This document shows, piece by piece, positions 48,861-61,700 of a stretch of 64,000 nt of DNA. Below the pieces are notes generated by a model. It was given only the letters and a program-made list of their open reading frames with translations. It was not told the origin of the DNA and made no database searches. Both the position numbers and the translations under genes were made by a program. This DNA is from Salinisphaera orenii subsp. halophila YIM 95161. GTDB lineage: Bacteria; Pseudomonadota; Gammaproteobacteria; Nevskiales; Salinisphaeraceae. Every line of letters begins with the position of its first letter. Position 1 is the first letter of the stretch. Location: positions 62,001 to 126,000 of the forward strand of contig NZ_AYKF01000066.1 of NCBI RefSeq assembly GCF_003732545.1, in the 5' to 3' direction.

Positions 48861-49691
48861 TCAGTTGTCGCCGGACGCGGCCGCCAGCCGCAGCGCGACC
48901 GGCGCGCGCGGATCGGCCTGTTCGATCACGATCAGCGCCTCGCGCGCCAGCTCCAGAATCGCGAGGAATGAGACCACCACGCCCAGCCGCCCCTCACCGG
49001 TATCCACGAGCGTCAGGAAGGCCGTCGCCGCGCCGCCGCCCAGCCGCTCCAGGATGCGGCTCATGTGTTCGCGCACGGATAGCGGCTCCCGCTCGATGCG
49101 ATGTTCGGAGAACAGCTCGGCGCGGGAGAACACGTCGCGCAGCGCGGCCAGCAGCGCGCGCAGATCGGCCTCGGGCTCAGGGCGGACGATATCCAGCCGG
49201 GCCGGCGGATGCTGGACGGGCACGAGATCGCGCCCGGCCCGCGGCCAGGCATCGAGGTGCTCGGCCGCCGCCTTGAAGCGTTCGTATTCCTGCAGCCGGC
49301 GCACGAGTTCGGCGCGCGGGTCCTCGCCCTCATCGGCCTCGTCCGCCGCCGGGCTGGGCAGGAGCATGCGCGACTTGATCTCGGCCAGCATCGCGGCCAT
49401 GAGCAGATATTCGCCGGCCAGTTCGATGGCCATGTCCTCCATCAGTTCGATGTAGGCCATGTACTGCTGGGTGATCGTGAACACCGGGATGTCGAGAATG
49501 TCGAGATTCTGGCGCCGGATGAGATAGAGCAGCAGGTCGAGCGGTCCCTCGAAGGCCTCGAGGAACACGCGCATGGCGTCCGGCGGGATGTACAGGTCGT
49601 CCGGGAGCGCTTCGAGCGGTTCGCCCGCCACGCGTATCGACTGCGCCTGCGGTTCACCGCCCTCGGCCGGCTCGGCCGCCGCGGGGCTCAT
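48861..49691 (-). CDS. scpA: Segregation and condensation protein A (kleisin)
   Basis: The 276-residue kleisin bridges the SMC heads. The N-terminal core is VFLEAFEGPLDLLLYLIRRQNLDILDIPVFTITQQYM, with YLLMAAMLAEIKSRMLLP following and a winged helix at the C-terminus (TFLTLVDTGEGRLGVVVSFLAILELAREA). It lies between trpS and scpB, as in many proteobacteria. Presence of SMC-ScpAB rather than MukBEF is notable for the lineage. Confidence 0.96.
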   Translation of the reverse strand: MSPAAAEPAEGGEPQAQSIRVAGEPLEALPDDLYIPPDAMRVFLEAFEGPLDLLLYLIRRQNLDILDIPVFTITQQYMAYIELMEDMAIELAGEYLLMAAMLAEIKSRMLLPSPAADEADEGEDPRAELVRRLQEYERFKAAAEHLDAWPRAGRDLVPVQHPPARLDIVRPEPEADLRALLAALRDVFSRAELFSEHRIEREPLSVREHMSRILERLGGGAATAFLTLVDTGEGRLGVVVSFLAILELAREALIVIEQADPRAPVALRLAAASGDN

Positions 49692-49731
49692 GCACGCGCC
49701 CCCGGACGGCCGCGGCGGGCGGCTGCAGCCT

Positions 49732-50745
49732 TCATGCCGAGGGCAGGAAACCGGTCAGTGCGAACGCGCGCTCAAGCGTCGGTTCGGCGCGCTGGCGCGC
49801 CGCCGCGGCCCCGCGCGCGAGGATCGCGTCGAGGCCTTCGGGATCGGCACGAAAATCCGCGTAGCGGGCCTGCAGCGGCTCCAGAAAGGCCACCACCGCA
49901 TCGGCCAGATCGCCCTTGAGGGCGCCGTAGCCCTGGCCGGCGTAGCGCGACTCCAGGGTCGCGATGGACTCGTCGGTGACCGCCGAATAGATCGACAACA
50001 GATTGGCTACGCCGGGTTTGTTCTCCTCGTCGAAGCGGATCTCGGCGTCGGAGTCGGTCACCGCCCGCTTGATCTTCTTGGCCACCTTCTTCGGCTCGTC
50101 GAGCAGTTTGATGACGTTGGCCTCGACGTCGTCCGACTTGGACATCTTCGCAGTCGGATCGCCCAGGCTCATGATGCGCGCGCCGACCTCCGGAATGAAC
50201 GGTTCGGGCACGGTGAACACGTCCTCGCCAACGCGCGCGTTGAAACGCTCGGCCAGATTGCGGGCCAGCTCCAGATGCTGTTTCTGATCGTGGCCGACGG
50301 GCACCGCGTCGGCCTGGTAGAGCAGGATGTCGGCGGCCATGAGCACCGGATAGTCGAACAGGCCGGCGTTGATATTGTCCGCGTTCTTCGCCGACTTGTC
50401 CTTGAACTGGGTCATCCGGTTCAGTTCGCCCATGGAGGTGTGGCAGTTGAGCAGCCACGCCAGCTGAGCGTGCGCGGGCACGTGCGACTGCACGAACAGG
50501 GTCGCCCGCTCCGGGTCGATGCCGGCGGCGAGATACAGGCACAGGAACTCGTGGCAGCGCTCGCGCAGCGCGGCCGGGTCCTGGCGAACGGTGATCGCGT
50601 GCATGTCCACCAGCGCGAACAGGCAGTCGTGGCTGGCCTGCATGGACACCCAGTGCTTGAGCGCGCCGATGTAATTGCCGAGCGTCAGCGCGCCCGACGG
50701 CTGGATGCCGGACAGGACGACGGGTTTCGCGATCTCCGAACTCAC
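49732..50745 (-). CDS. trpS: Tryptophan-tRNA ligase
   Basis: The 337-residue class I synthetase has [20 protein letters not shown] (HIGH-like) and the KMSKSD loop in [14 protein letters not shown]. Length matches E. coli TrpS (334). It precedes scpA on the same strand. No T-box or attenuator was noticed upstream. Confidence 0.97.
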   Translation of the reverse strand: MSSEIAKPVVLSGIQPSGALTLGNYIGALKHWVSMQASHDCLFALVDMHAITVRQDPAALRERCHEFLCLYLAAGIDPERATLFVQSHVPAHAQLAWLLNCHTSMGELNRMTQFKDKSAKNADNINAGLFDYPVLMAADILLYQADAVPVGHDQKQHLELARNLAERFNARVGEDVFTVPEPFIPEVGARIMSLGDPTAKMSKSDDVEANVIKLLDEPKKVAKKIKRAVTDSDAEIRFDEENKPGVANLLSIYSAVTDESIATLESRYAGQGYGALKGDLADAVVAFLEPLQARYADFRADPEGLDAILARGAAAARQRAEPTLERAFALTGFLPSA

Positions 50746-50821
50746 GCGGTGCAGCCCCTGGTCAACGGATGTTCAAGCGCGACAGTATACGCAAGCGCCT
50801 GCCGGGCGTGGCCACAGGCCG

Positions 50822-51460
50822 CTACGCCTCGGCGGGGTCCAGTCCCAGCGCTTCGGCGCTGCCCTTGCCGGCTCGCAGGATCTTCGGCACCACATCGGTG
50901 AGATCGACCACCGTGGTCGGCTCGACGCCGGTCGCCCCCGCGTCGACGATGTAGTCCAGCTGGCGATCGAAGGCGTCGCGCACGTCCAGCGCCTCGGACA
51001 GCGGCATATCCTCGCCCGGGGCCAGGGCGGTCACCGACATCATCGGCGCGTCGAGCGCCTCGGCGATCGCGCGCGCCACCGGATGCCCGGGCACGCGGAT
51101 GCCGATGGTCTTGCGCTTGGGATGCGCGAGCCAGGCCGGCACCTCCTTGGTCGCCGGCAACACGAAGGTGTAGGCACCGGGAGTCGCGGCCTTGAGCAGC
51201 CTGAAGCTCGTGTTCTCGACTCGGGCGTAGGTCGAGATCTCCGACAGGTCGCGACAGACCAGGGTGAAGAAATGATCTCGCCCGAGGCCGCGCATCGCGC
51301 AGATCCGCTCGATCGCGTCCTTGTCGCCCATGGCGCAGGCCAGGCCGTAGGAGGAGTCGGTCGGATAGGCGATCACCCGGCCCGCGCGCAGCGCCTCGGC
51401 GATCTGGGTGATGCGCCGCGGCTGCGGCGTCTCGGCGTGTACGTGGATCATGTCTGCCAT
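50822..51460 (-). CDS. yciO: YciO-family protein (Sua5/TsaC-like fold)
   Basis: The 212-residue protein closely resembles E. coli YciO: VIAYPTDSSYGLACAMGDKDAIERI, HFFTLVCRDLSEISTYARVEN, PGAYTFVLPATKEVP and RKTIGIRVPGHPVARAI. YciO shares the fold of TsaC, which makes threonylcarbamoyl-AMP for tRNA t6A, but its own role is less clear. The start at 51460 (MADMIHVHAETPQ) is set by homology. trpS follows 76 bp later on the same strand. Confidence 0.93.
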   Translation of the reverse strand: MADMIHVHAETPQPRRITQIAEALRAGRVIAYPTDSSYGLACAMGDKDAIERICAMRGLGRDHFFTLVCRDLSEISTYARVENTSFRLLKAATPGAYTFVLPATKEVPAWLAHPKRKTIGIRVPGHPVARAIAEALDAPMMSVTALAPGEDMPLSEALDVRDAFDRQLDYIVDAGATGVEPTTVVDLTDVVPKILRAGKGSAEALGLDPAEA

Positions 51461-51588
51461 GATCCGATTATGGATCGCCTGGCACGTGCAGGCAAAGCGC
51501 CGGCGGCGCTGTGGCCGCGGTCCGGCCGGATACGGCACACTGACGGACACTGAACGAACGTCGATTCACCAGCCAGGACGCAACGCCC

Positions 51589-51891
51589 ATGGACTATTTC
51601 GCAATCGTTTCCTTCGACGTGGCCGAGAGCGCGGAAGCCCGTGCCAAGGCGGTCGAGGAGCATCGCGCCCGTCTCACCGAGCTCGACGCGGAGGGCCGCC
51701 TGCTCACCGCCGGTCCGCTGCCGCGCACCGACGCCTACGGCCGCGTCACCGAAGGGTTTCAGGGCAGCATCATCATCGCCCAGTTCGAAAGCCTCGAGCA
51801 GGCGCGGGCCTGGGCCCAGGTCGACCCGTACAACGCCCAGGGCGTGTACATGGAAACCAACGTCTATCCCTACAAGAAGGTGTTCGGATGA
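51589..51891 (+). CDS. yciI: YciI-like protein
   Basis: The 100-residue YciI fold protein has YFAIVSFDVAESAEARAKAVEEHRARLTEL, GRLLTAGPLPR and YNAQGVYMETNVYPYKKVFG, with the His/Asp pair of the family. The function is not established; some members have hydrolase or lyase activity. The downstream BolA-like start overlaps its stop (ATGA). Confidence 0.9.
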   Translation: MDYFAIVSFDVAESAEARAKAVEEHRARLTELDAEGRLLTAGPLPRTDAYGRVTEGFQGSIIIAQFESLEQARAWAQVDPYNAQGVYMETNVYPYKKVFG

Positions 51892-52154
51892 GCGACCGGG
51901 TCCTGCGCATCCGCGAAGCCCTGGCGGAGGGGCTCGACACCGACGACATCGCCATCCGCGACGACAGTCACCTGCACCGCGGTCACGAAGGCGCCAAGAC
52001 CGGCCTCGGCCATTTCCACGTGACCATCCGCTCGCCGCGCTTCACCGGCACGTCGCCGATCGAGCGCCATCGGCTGGTCTACGAAGCCCTGGGCAGCCTC
52101 ATGCAGACCGACATCCACGCGGTCCAGATCCGCGCGCTCGCACCCGAGGAATAG
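51888..52154 (+). CDS. BolA-like protein
   Basis: The 88-residue protein has the BolA core RVLRIREALAEGLDTDDIAIRDDSHLHRGHEGAKTGLGHFHVTI and FTGTSPIERHRLVYEALGSLM. The conserved His in FHVTI is present. BolA-type proteins work with monothiol glutaredoxins in iron-sulfur or transcription roles. It is coupled to yciI. An IbaG assignment is less likely because of the length of the central loop. Confidence 0.9.
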   Translation: MSDRVLRIREALAEGLDTDDIAIRDDSHLHRGHEGAKTGLGHFHVTIRSPRFTGTSPIERHRLVYEALGSLMQTDIHAVQIRALAPEE

Positions 52155-52281
52155 CGCGGCCCGCGCGCGACACCGGGCGCGCGCAACCGATACAGGCCGG
52201 CCCGGGCGTCGCGTCCGGGCCGGCCGCAGAACGACAACGATACGGCGCCGCGACCGGCGCACCGCGAGGGGGACAATCGAG

Positions 52282-54342
52282 ATGAACCGAATCCACGTAC
52301 TGCGCTGCGCGGCCGTCAGCGGACTGCTGGCATCGAGCCCCGCCTGGGCCCAGGCGGACACGGCGGCAGGTAGCGAGACGCTCGCGCCGATCGAGGTCGA
52401 GAGCGTGCGTCTGAACACCGAGGTGCTCGAGACCCCGGCCGCCGTCGACGTGATCGAGGGCGAAGACGTGACCCGCGGCCGCCGCAAGACCCAGCTCGAC
52501 GACGCTCTCAACCGCACGCCGGGCGTCTACGCCAACAACGGCTCCAATTTCGCCCAGAACCTGCGCGTGTCGATCCGCGGCTTCGGCGCGCGCTCGGCCT
52601 TCGGCGTGCGCGGCGTGCGGGTTCGCGTCGACGGCATCCCGGAAACCCTGCCCGACGGCCAGGCCCAGACCGACAGCATCGACCTCGGCGCCATCGAACG
52701 CCTGGAGGTGGTGCGCGGGCCGTTCTCCGCGCTCTACGGCAACGCCACCGGCGGCGTCATCGACGTCACCACGACCGCACCCTCGGACGGGCCGCTCGAT
52801 CGCGGTGAACTCGCCGCCGGCAGCAACGGCTATCGTCGCGCCAGCGTGTCCTCCGCCCGCCAGCTCGACGACTGGGGCTACGCCATCACCGCCTCCCGGC
52901 TGGATCTGGACGGCTACCGCGAACACAGCGAGGTCGAGAAGAACCAGCTCACCGGCAAGTTCGAGCGCGCGGTGGGCGACACCGGCACCCTGCGCCTGAT
53001 CACACGCGTGCTGGATGCCCCCGACACGCTCGACCCCGGCGGCGTGACGCGCGCGACGGCCCGGGCCGACCGCGGCGCCGCGCGCGACGCCAATCTGGAC
53101 TTCGACGCCCGCCAGTCGGCTTCGCAGCAGACCGTCGGCGCAGTCTACGAGGATCAGCTCGGCGACAGTCAGAGCTACCAGGCCAACCTGTTCTACACCA
53201 ACCGCGACTTCATTCAGTTCCTGCCGTTTGAGGACGGCGGCGTGGTCACCTACGACCGGGACTTCTTCGGCGGCGGTCTGCAGACCACCCGCTTCGACAC
53301 CCTGTTCGGGCACGAGAACCAGCTGGTCACCGGCGTCGACGTGAATGTCCAGCAGGATGATCGCCAGCGCTATGACAACCTCGGCGGCGACCGCGGCGTG
53401 CTCGGCCTCGACGAGGACCAGCAGGCGACCAGCGTGGGCGTGTTCGCACAGAACGTGTTCTCGATCACCGACGACCTCGAGCTCACCACGGGCCTGCGCT
53501 ACGACTGGCTCGACTTCGATATCGACGACGCCTTCGTGACTGCGACCGACCCCGACGACTCCGGCAGCCGCACCTATCGGGAACTGTCCGCCAACGCCGG
53601 CCTGAGCTACGCCTGGGCCGCACGCCAGCGTGTGTACGCGAACGTCGCCAACGCCTTCGAGTCGCCGACGTTCACCGAGTTCGCCGATCCGGCCGGCAAC
53701 GGCGGCTTCAACAGCGAACTCGAGCCCCAGAAGGCGACTCAGTACGAGATCGGCGCCAAGGGCGAGATCGCGGCGCGCGGGCGCTATCAGCTCAGCGCCT
53801 TCTGGATCGACGTCCGCGACGAACTCGTGGTCTTCAACGATGACGGCCGGCGCGATTTCTACGAGAACTCCGGCGAATCCCGCCGCCGCGGCCTCGAGGC
53901 CAAGCTGGCCTGGCAGTTCACCGACCGGCTGTCGGCCACCGGCAGCTACACCCTGGCCGAATACGAGTACCGCGAATTCGTCGACCAGAGCGGCAACGAT
54001 TACGCCGACAACCGGCTCCCCGGGCTGCCGGAGGAAACCCTGTTCGGGGAACTGGCCTGGCGCGACCCGGACATCGGCTATGCGAGCCTCAACGCCCGCT
54101 GGATCGGCTCGATCTACGCCGACAACGCCAACGACAGCCGCATCGGCAGCTATGCCGTGGTCGACGGCCGCATCGGCAAGACGATCCCGGCCGGACGCGA
54201 ATCGCTGACCGTCTATCTCGGCATCGACAACCTGCTCGACAAGGACTACTACGACAACATCCGCATCAACGCCTTCGGCGGGCGCTATTTCGAGCCGGCA
54301 CCCGACCGGACGTTCTACGCCGGGCTGGTGTACGAACTCTAG
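52282..54342 (+). CDS. TonB-dependent receptor, PqqU/YncD type
   Basis: The 686-residue receptor has a signal peptide ending in SSPAWAQA, a plug with LNRTPGVYANNGSNFAQNLRVSIRGFGARSAFGVRGVRVRVDG and VVRGPFSALYGNATGGVID, and a 22-strand-type barrel. The plug segments match E. coli YncD (PqqU), which imports pyrroloquinoline quinone, better than siderophore receptors. No PQQ synthesis or dehydrogenase gene is in the window. The last residue is Leu rather than the common Phe/Trp. It is followed by 250 bp without a gene. Confidence 0.85.
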   Translation: MNRIHVLRCAAVSGLLASSPAWAQADTAAGSETLAPIEVESVRLNTEVLETPAAVDVIEGEDVTRGRRKTQLDDALNRTPGVYANNGSNFAQNLRVSIRGFGARSAFGVRGVRVRVDGIPETLPDGQAQTDSIDLGAIERLEVVRGPFSALYGNATGGVIDVTTTAPSDGPLDRGELAAGSNGYRRASVSSARQLDDWGYAITASRLDLDGYREHSEVEKNQLTGKFERAVGDTGTLRLITRVLDAPDTLDPGGVTRATARADRGAARDANLDFDARQSASQQTVGAVYEDQLGDSQSYQANLFYTNRDFIQFLPFEDGGVVTYDRDFFGGGLQTTRFDTLFGHENQLVTGVDVNVQQDDRQRYDNLGGDRGVLGLDEDQQATSVGVFAQNVFSITDDLELTTGLRYDWLDFDIDDAFVTATDPDDSGSRTYRELSANAGLSYAWAARQRVYANVANAFESPTFTEFADPAGNGGFNSELEPQKATQYEIGAKGEIAARGRYQLSAFWIDVRDELVVFNDDGRRDFYENSGESRRRGLEAKLAWQFTDRLSATGSYTLAEYEYREFVDQSGNDYADNRLPGLPEETLFGELAWRDPDIGYASLNARWIGSIYADNANDSRIGSYAVVDGRIGKTIPAGRESLTVYLGIDNLLDKDYYDNIRINAFGGRYFEPAPDRTFYAGLVYEL

Positions 54343-54592
54343 GGATACGTCGCGCCGCCCGCGCCGTCACGCCCGGCGCCTTGTCACGGGTCGGCGATGT
54401 CGCGAGACGCCACCGACCACTGCCCGTCGGCGTGCCGGCCCCTACGCCGGGCGCTCGCGCGGGTCATGACACGGCCGCAGGAGAAACACGGCGGGTGGAC
54501 GGCCGCCCTCCGACGGGCAAGGTCGGGCGTGCAGGCAGCGGCGATCGTCATCCCGCAGGGCGGCAGCGACGGGCGGACATGCGCCAGCGCCC

Positions 54593-54994
54593 TCAGGCGT
54601 CCTTGAGAAACGCCTCCACGGTCTCGGCGTCGAGGGCGTCCAGCCCGACAGTACGCGAATGCGGCAGCGCGCCGGCCCCGGGGGCCTTGCGACGGAGCAC
54701 CACGAGCGGCTGATAGGCATCGAATTCGGCGACGAAGAAGGCCACGCGTGGATCGCGAGTCGCGTCACCCGGGCCGTAGATCCCGCAGCGGGCGACCGAC
54801 CATTCGGTCTCGACGTCCTCGCGATACGTCCAGTCGCCGCGCTCGGCCGCGGCCCGGAACGCCGGCTCCACGCACTCGGTCAGCACCGCCCGGGCGCGCT
54901 CGGCGATCGTGCCGCGCCGTTCGGCCAGGCGCTCGCGAGCACCCTGCTTGGACTGCACTTCATCGGTGGTGACTTCGAGCCAGCTGCGCGCCAC
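54593..54994 (-). CDS. Hypothetical protein
   Basis: The 133-residue cytoplasmic-looking protein starts at GTG with a GGACAG ribosome site. It has a charged N-terminal helix (DEVQSKQGARERLAERRGTIAERARAVLTE) and a mixed alpha/beta remainder with WSVARCGIYGPGDATRDPRVAFFVAEFD. I recognise no family. It lies downstream of the ligA-lipoprotein pair on the same strand. Codon use is like its neighbours, so it is probably real. Confidence 0.6.
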   Translation of the reverse strand: MARSWLEVTTDEVQSKQGARERLAERRGTIAERARAVLTECVEPAFRAAAERGDWTYREDVETEWSVARCGIYGPGDATRDPRVAFFVAEFDAYQPLVVLRRKAPGAGALPHSRTVGLDALDAETVEAFLKDA

Positions 54995-55088
54995 GTATCT
55001 GTCCTGCCTGCGGGTTGCGGTCGGCGGCTAAGCGTAAGCGCTGGCGCCCCGCCGCACAAGCGCATCGAGCGCTGCCGGAGCTCGGCGT

Positions 55089-57802
<2,714 letters not shown>

Positions 57803-57806
<4 letters not shown>

Positions 57807-58717
57807 CGGCGCTGGGCGATACGCGCGCGGCGGTCCAGATCCGCGATCTGGTCGAGCATGTACTGCGCGGTCTGGGCCTTGAGCAGCGCCCGCTTGTCGT
57901 CGAGCACGTCGCCGCCGAGCGCCTTGGCGAGGCCGTTGGCCGTCTCCATCATGTCGCGCATGGCCTGCACGCCCTCGACCGGCCCCGGCAGGACGAGAAA
58001 CAGCGTCAGGCCCGGCGTGGCGAGCTGATCGCGCTCGGCCGGGTCGAGGGTGCCCGGCTTGAGCATGTTGGCCACCGCGAACACGGACTCGGGCACGCCG
58101 TTGGCCTCGGTCACGCGGTGATAGATGTCGTTGAGCCCGAACTTGAGATCCTGCGCCTTGAGCGCGGCGTGGATCGCCGGCCCCTCGAAGGCGCGGCCGT
58201 CGGGGCTGGCGACATGCAGCTGGAAGATCTGCTGTTCGCCGTCCGGCGCCCGCTGCGGGCGCATGTTCTCGACCCGCTCGCTATCCGGCGGCGCCGGGGC
58301 GGCCGGCGCCGGCTCGGGCGCCGCGCTCGCTTCCGTGGCCGACGGCTCGCCGGCATCGGCCTCCAGCCCGGACTCGCTGTCGGCCGGTGCCTCGGGCGGC
58401 GCGCTCTTATAGGCCTGCCAGGACGCCTCCGCGGCCTCCTCCGGCATCTCGGGCTCGGCCGCCGGTTCGGAGGCCGAACCCCCCTGCCCGCTCGCAGCCT
58501 TGCGGCTGGCCGGTGTGCTCGAGGAAAGCGTGCGCACACCGACAATGTAGGAGTCGCCGCCAAGCGCCTCACCGCGCGCCTCGGCGCCCTCCTGGTCGGC
58601 GGTTTCGTCGTCCATGCCCTGCCAGGGATCGCTCTCGGACTGACGGCGCAGGTACCAGTAGGCACCGGCCACCACCGCGATCACCAGAATCAGGAGAAGC
58701 CATTGCACGATAGACAT
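57803..58717 (-). CDS. zipA: Cell division protein ZipA
   Basis: The 304-residue protein has an N-terminal membrane anchor (MSIVQWLLLILVIAVVAGAYWYLRR), a long Pro/Ala/Glu linker and a C-terminal FtsZ-binding domain (QQIFQLHVASPDGRAFEGPAIHAAL to QYMLDQIADLDRRARIAQRR). It tethers FtsZ to the inner membrane. It follows smc by 36 bp. Its TAG stop is part of the CTAG flank of the inserted element, so the protein end is unchanged. Confidence 0.95.
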
Positions 58718-58753
58718 AGGCGGATTGCGTGATGAAAGTGGACCGAACCGGGC

Positions 58754-61700
58754 CTAGCCGGCCATGTCGAGGGCTTGATCGATATCCACACTGACAAGCC
58801 GGGAGACGCCGGGTTCAGCCATCGTCACGCCGTGCAGCTGCTCGGCGAGCGACATCGTCAGCTTGTTGTGCGTGATCACGATGAATTGGACCTGTGTCGA
58901 CATCCGGCGCACGAGCTCGCAGAAGCGCGACACGTTGGCATCGTCGAGCGGCGCGTCGATCTCGTCAAGCATACAGAACGGCGCCGGATTGAGCTCGAAC
59001 AACGCGAACAGCAGCGCCACGGCCGTGAGCGCCTTCTCGCCGCCGGACAGCATCTGGATGGAGGCGTTGCGCTTGCCCGGCGGCCGCGCCATGACGCGGA
59101 TGCCGGTGACCAGCCAATCGTCCTCGGTCAGCTCCAGCGCGGCCTCGCCGCCGCCGAACAGGTCGGGGAACATGGCCGCAAAGCGGCCGTTGACCTGCTC
59201 GTAGGTGGCACGGAAGCGCTGTCGCGTCTCCCGGTCGATCTTGGCGATGGCCTGCTCGAGCGTCTCCAGCGCCTCGCTCAGGTCGGCGTGCTGCTCCCCG
59301 AGATAGGCCTCGCGCTCGGCCTCGGCGTCGTATTCCTCGATCGCGGCGAGGTTGATCGCGCCGAGACGCTGGATGCGCCGCTCGACCGCCTCGATCTCGC
59401 TGCTCCAGGCGTCGGCCGTGGCGTCGGCGGGCAGCTGTTCGACCAACGATGCCGGCGACTCGCCCAGCTCCTCCAGCTGTTCAACCACGCCGGCGCGCCG
59501 CACACCCGCGGTCTCGACCGCGATCTGGGCCTGCTGCAGCGCCTCGCGCGCGCTATCCACGCCCTGGTCGGCCTGCATGGCCGTCTCGGACTGGGTCTCG
59601 AGCCGCTTCTCGCAGTCGGCCAGCCGCTCGCGGGCGCCGCGCAGCTCGCGCTCGGCGGTCTCGCGCGCCGCCACCGCCCGTTCATGGGCGTCGCTGTCGT
59701 CGGCCTCGTCGCGGTCCGGCGCGGCCTCGGCATCGAACGCCGCCAGGCGCTCGGCCACGTCCGCCCGGGCGGCGGCCGTGTCGCGCCGGCGGGCATCGAG
59801 ACTCTCCACCCGCCCGGCCAGCGCCGTCTGCTGCGCCTCGACGTCGCGCAGGCGCTGCTCGGCTTCGCCGTGGCGTTTGCGGGCGGTCTCGCGGGCGGCG
59901 CGCGCTTCGCCCAGCTCGGCCTGAGCCTGACGCCGACGCGTCTGGAAATCCTCGGCCGCTTCGGCGAGCCGCTCCAGGCCCGCCTCGCGCGCGACGGCCT
60001 CGTCCTCCGCGGTCTCGATCTGCTCGTTCAGGTCGGCGAGTTCGGTGTCGATCTCGGCGCGGCGCTCGCGGCGCTGGCGCGCGCGTTCCCGTTCGCCCTG
60101 ATGCCGCGCACGCCGGGATTCCAGTTCGCTTTCGGCCGCGGCGATCGACTGATCGAGCGCCCGGCGACTGTCGCGGGCGGTCTTCAAGGCCTGCCGCTGA
60201 TCGTCCAACGCCGCTACTCGGGCCTCGAGATCGGCCTCTGCCTGGGCCACCGTCGCCGTAAGGCTCTCGATCCTCGCCTCGCGCTCCAACACCCCGCGTT
60301 CGGCGGCCTCGCCGGCCGGCGTGACCAGCGTCCCCCGGCCCACGCGGGCACCGTCCAGGGTCACCAGCCGCTGATCGGCGGCGAGTTCGTGGCGCCGGGC
60401 CAGCGCCTGGCCGATGTCATCGACCACGTAGATTTGGCCAGCCAGTGACCGGATGGCGGCGGGCGCGTCGAGACCGTCGGCCAGGCAGGCCAGCCCTGCC
60501 GGCCCGGCCGCGGGCGGACCCGAGGCGTCGGCCGGCGCGGGGTCCGTATCGGTCTCGACGAGAGTCAGCGGCTCGGCCGGCCACTCGCCTTCGACCGCCG
60601 GCAGGCGCGCGACCGCAAAGCCCTGCAGCCAGGGGCCCAGGGCCGACTCGACCGCGGTCTGCCAGCCCTCGCGGACCTTGATCCGGCGAGCGATGCCGGG
60701 CGCTTCGGCGCGCTCGTGCGCGGCCAGCCAGTCGCGCACGCCGGCATCGTCCTCGCGCAACACGGACTGCTGGAGCTGGCGTTCGGAGGCCAGCCGCGCG
60801 CGGCTCTCGCCGAGCTCGGTGCGCAGGCGCTCCACGGTCTGTTCCGACTCGGCCACACGCTGCTCCAGCGCCTCGACTTCCTCGGCGTGCCCGCGGGCGG
60901 CGCGCCGGTCGGCCTCGATCGCCGCCGAGCGCGTCTCGAGATCCTGTTCGGCGGCCGCCAGGGCTTCATCATCCTCGCCGCCGAGACCTTCGCGCTCGCC
61001 GGTGCGGGCGTCGCGCCGCTGAATGAGCTCGTCGCAGCGCTCCCGAGCATAGCGTGCGCGGGTGCGCTCGGCCTCCAGCCGCTGGGCGGGGTTGTCGTCG
61101 CTGGCGTTATGTTCATCCCAGACGCGCTCGGCGTCGACCGCGGCCTGTTCGGCTGCATCCAGCGCCCGGCGGGCCTCGGCGCGTTCAGCCTCGGCCTGCG
61201 CGCGTTCGCGTTCGGCCGCGTCCCGCTCGGCGGCGAGCTCCTCGGCCTGCCGGTGGTCCTCGGCCTCGCGCGCGTCCAGCGTCTCGAGGCGCTCGACCAG
61301 TTCCGCGCGCTCGCGTTCGCGCCGCTCGCGCATTTCGCGGGCGTGGGCGCGCCGCTGCTCGATGCGTGCGGCTTCGCTCTGGGCGTCGTAGAACGCCGCC
61401 TGAGCCTGCTGGACCGCGGTCATCGCCGCCTGCTGGTCGGCGGCCAGCGCTTCGCGGGTCTCGCGGGCCTCGCGCTGGCCGGAGATCGCGCGGCGCAGCG
61501 CGTCCTCGCATTCGCCGTGCCGGGCCTCGGCGGCCTCGACCTGTCCGCTCTGGGCGGCCCAGCGCAGCGCCAGCAGCTCCGCGCGCAGACGGCGTTCGTC
61601 GGCCTTGAGCGTCTTGTATTTCTCGGCGTTGGCCGCCTGGCGCTTGAGCACGCCCAAGCGCTGGGTCACCTCGCCGATGAGATCGTTCAGGCGCTCGAGA

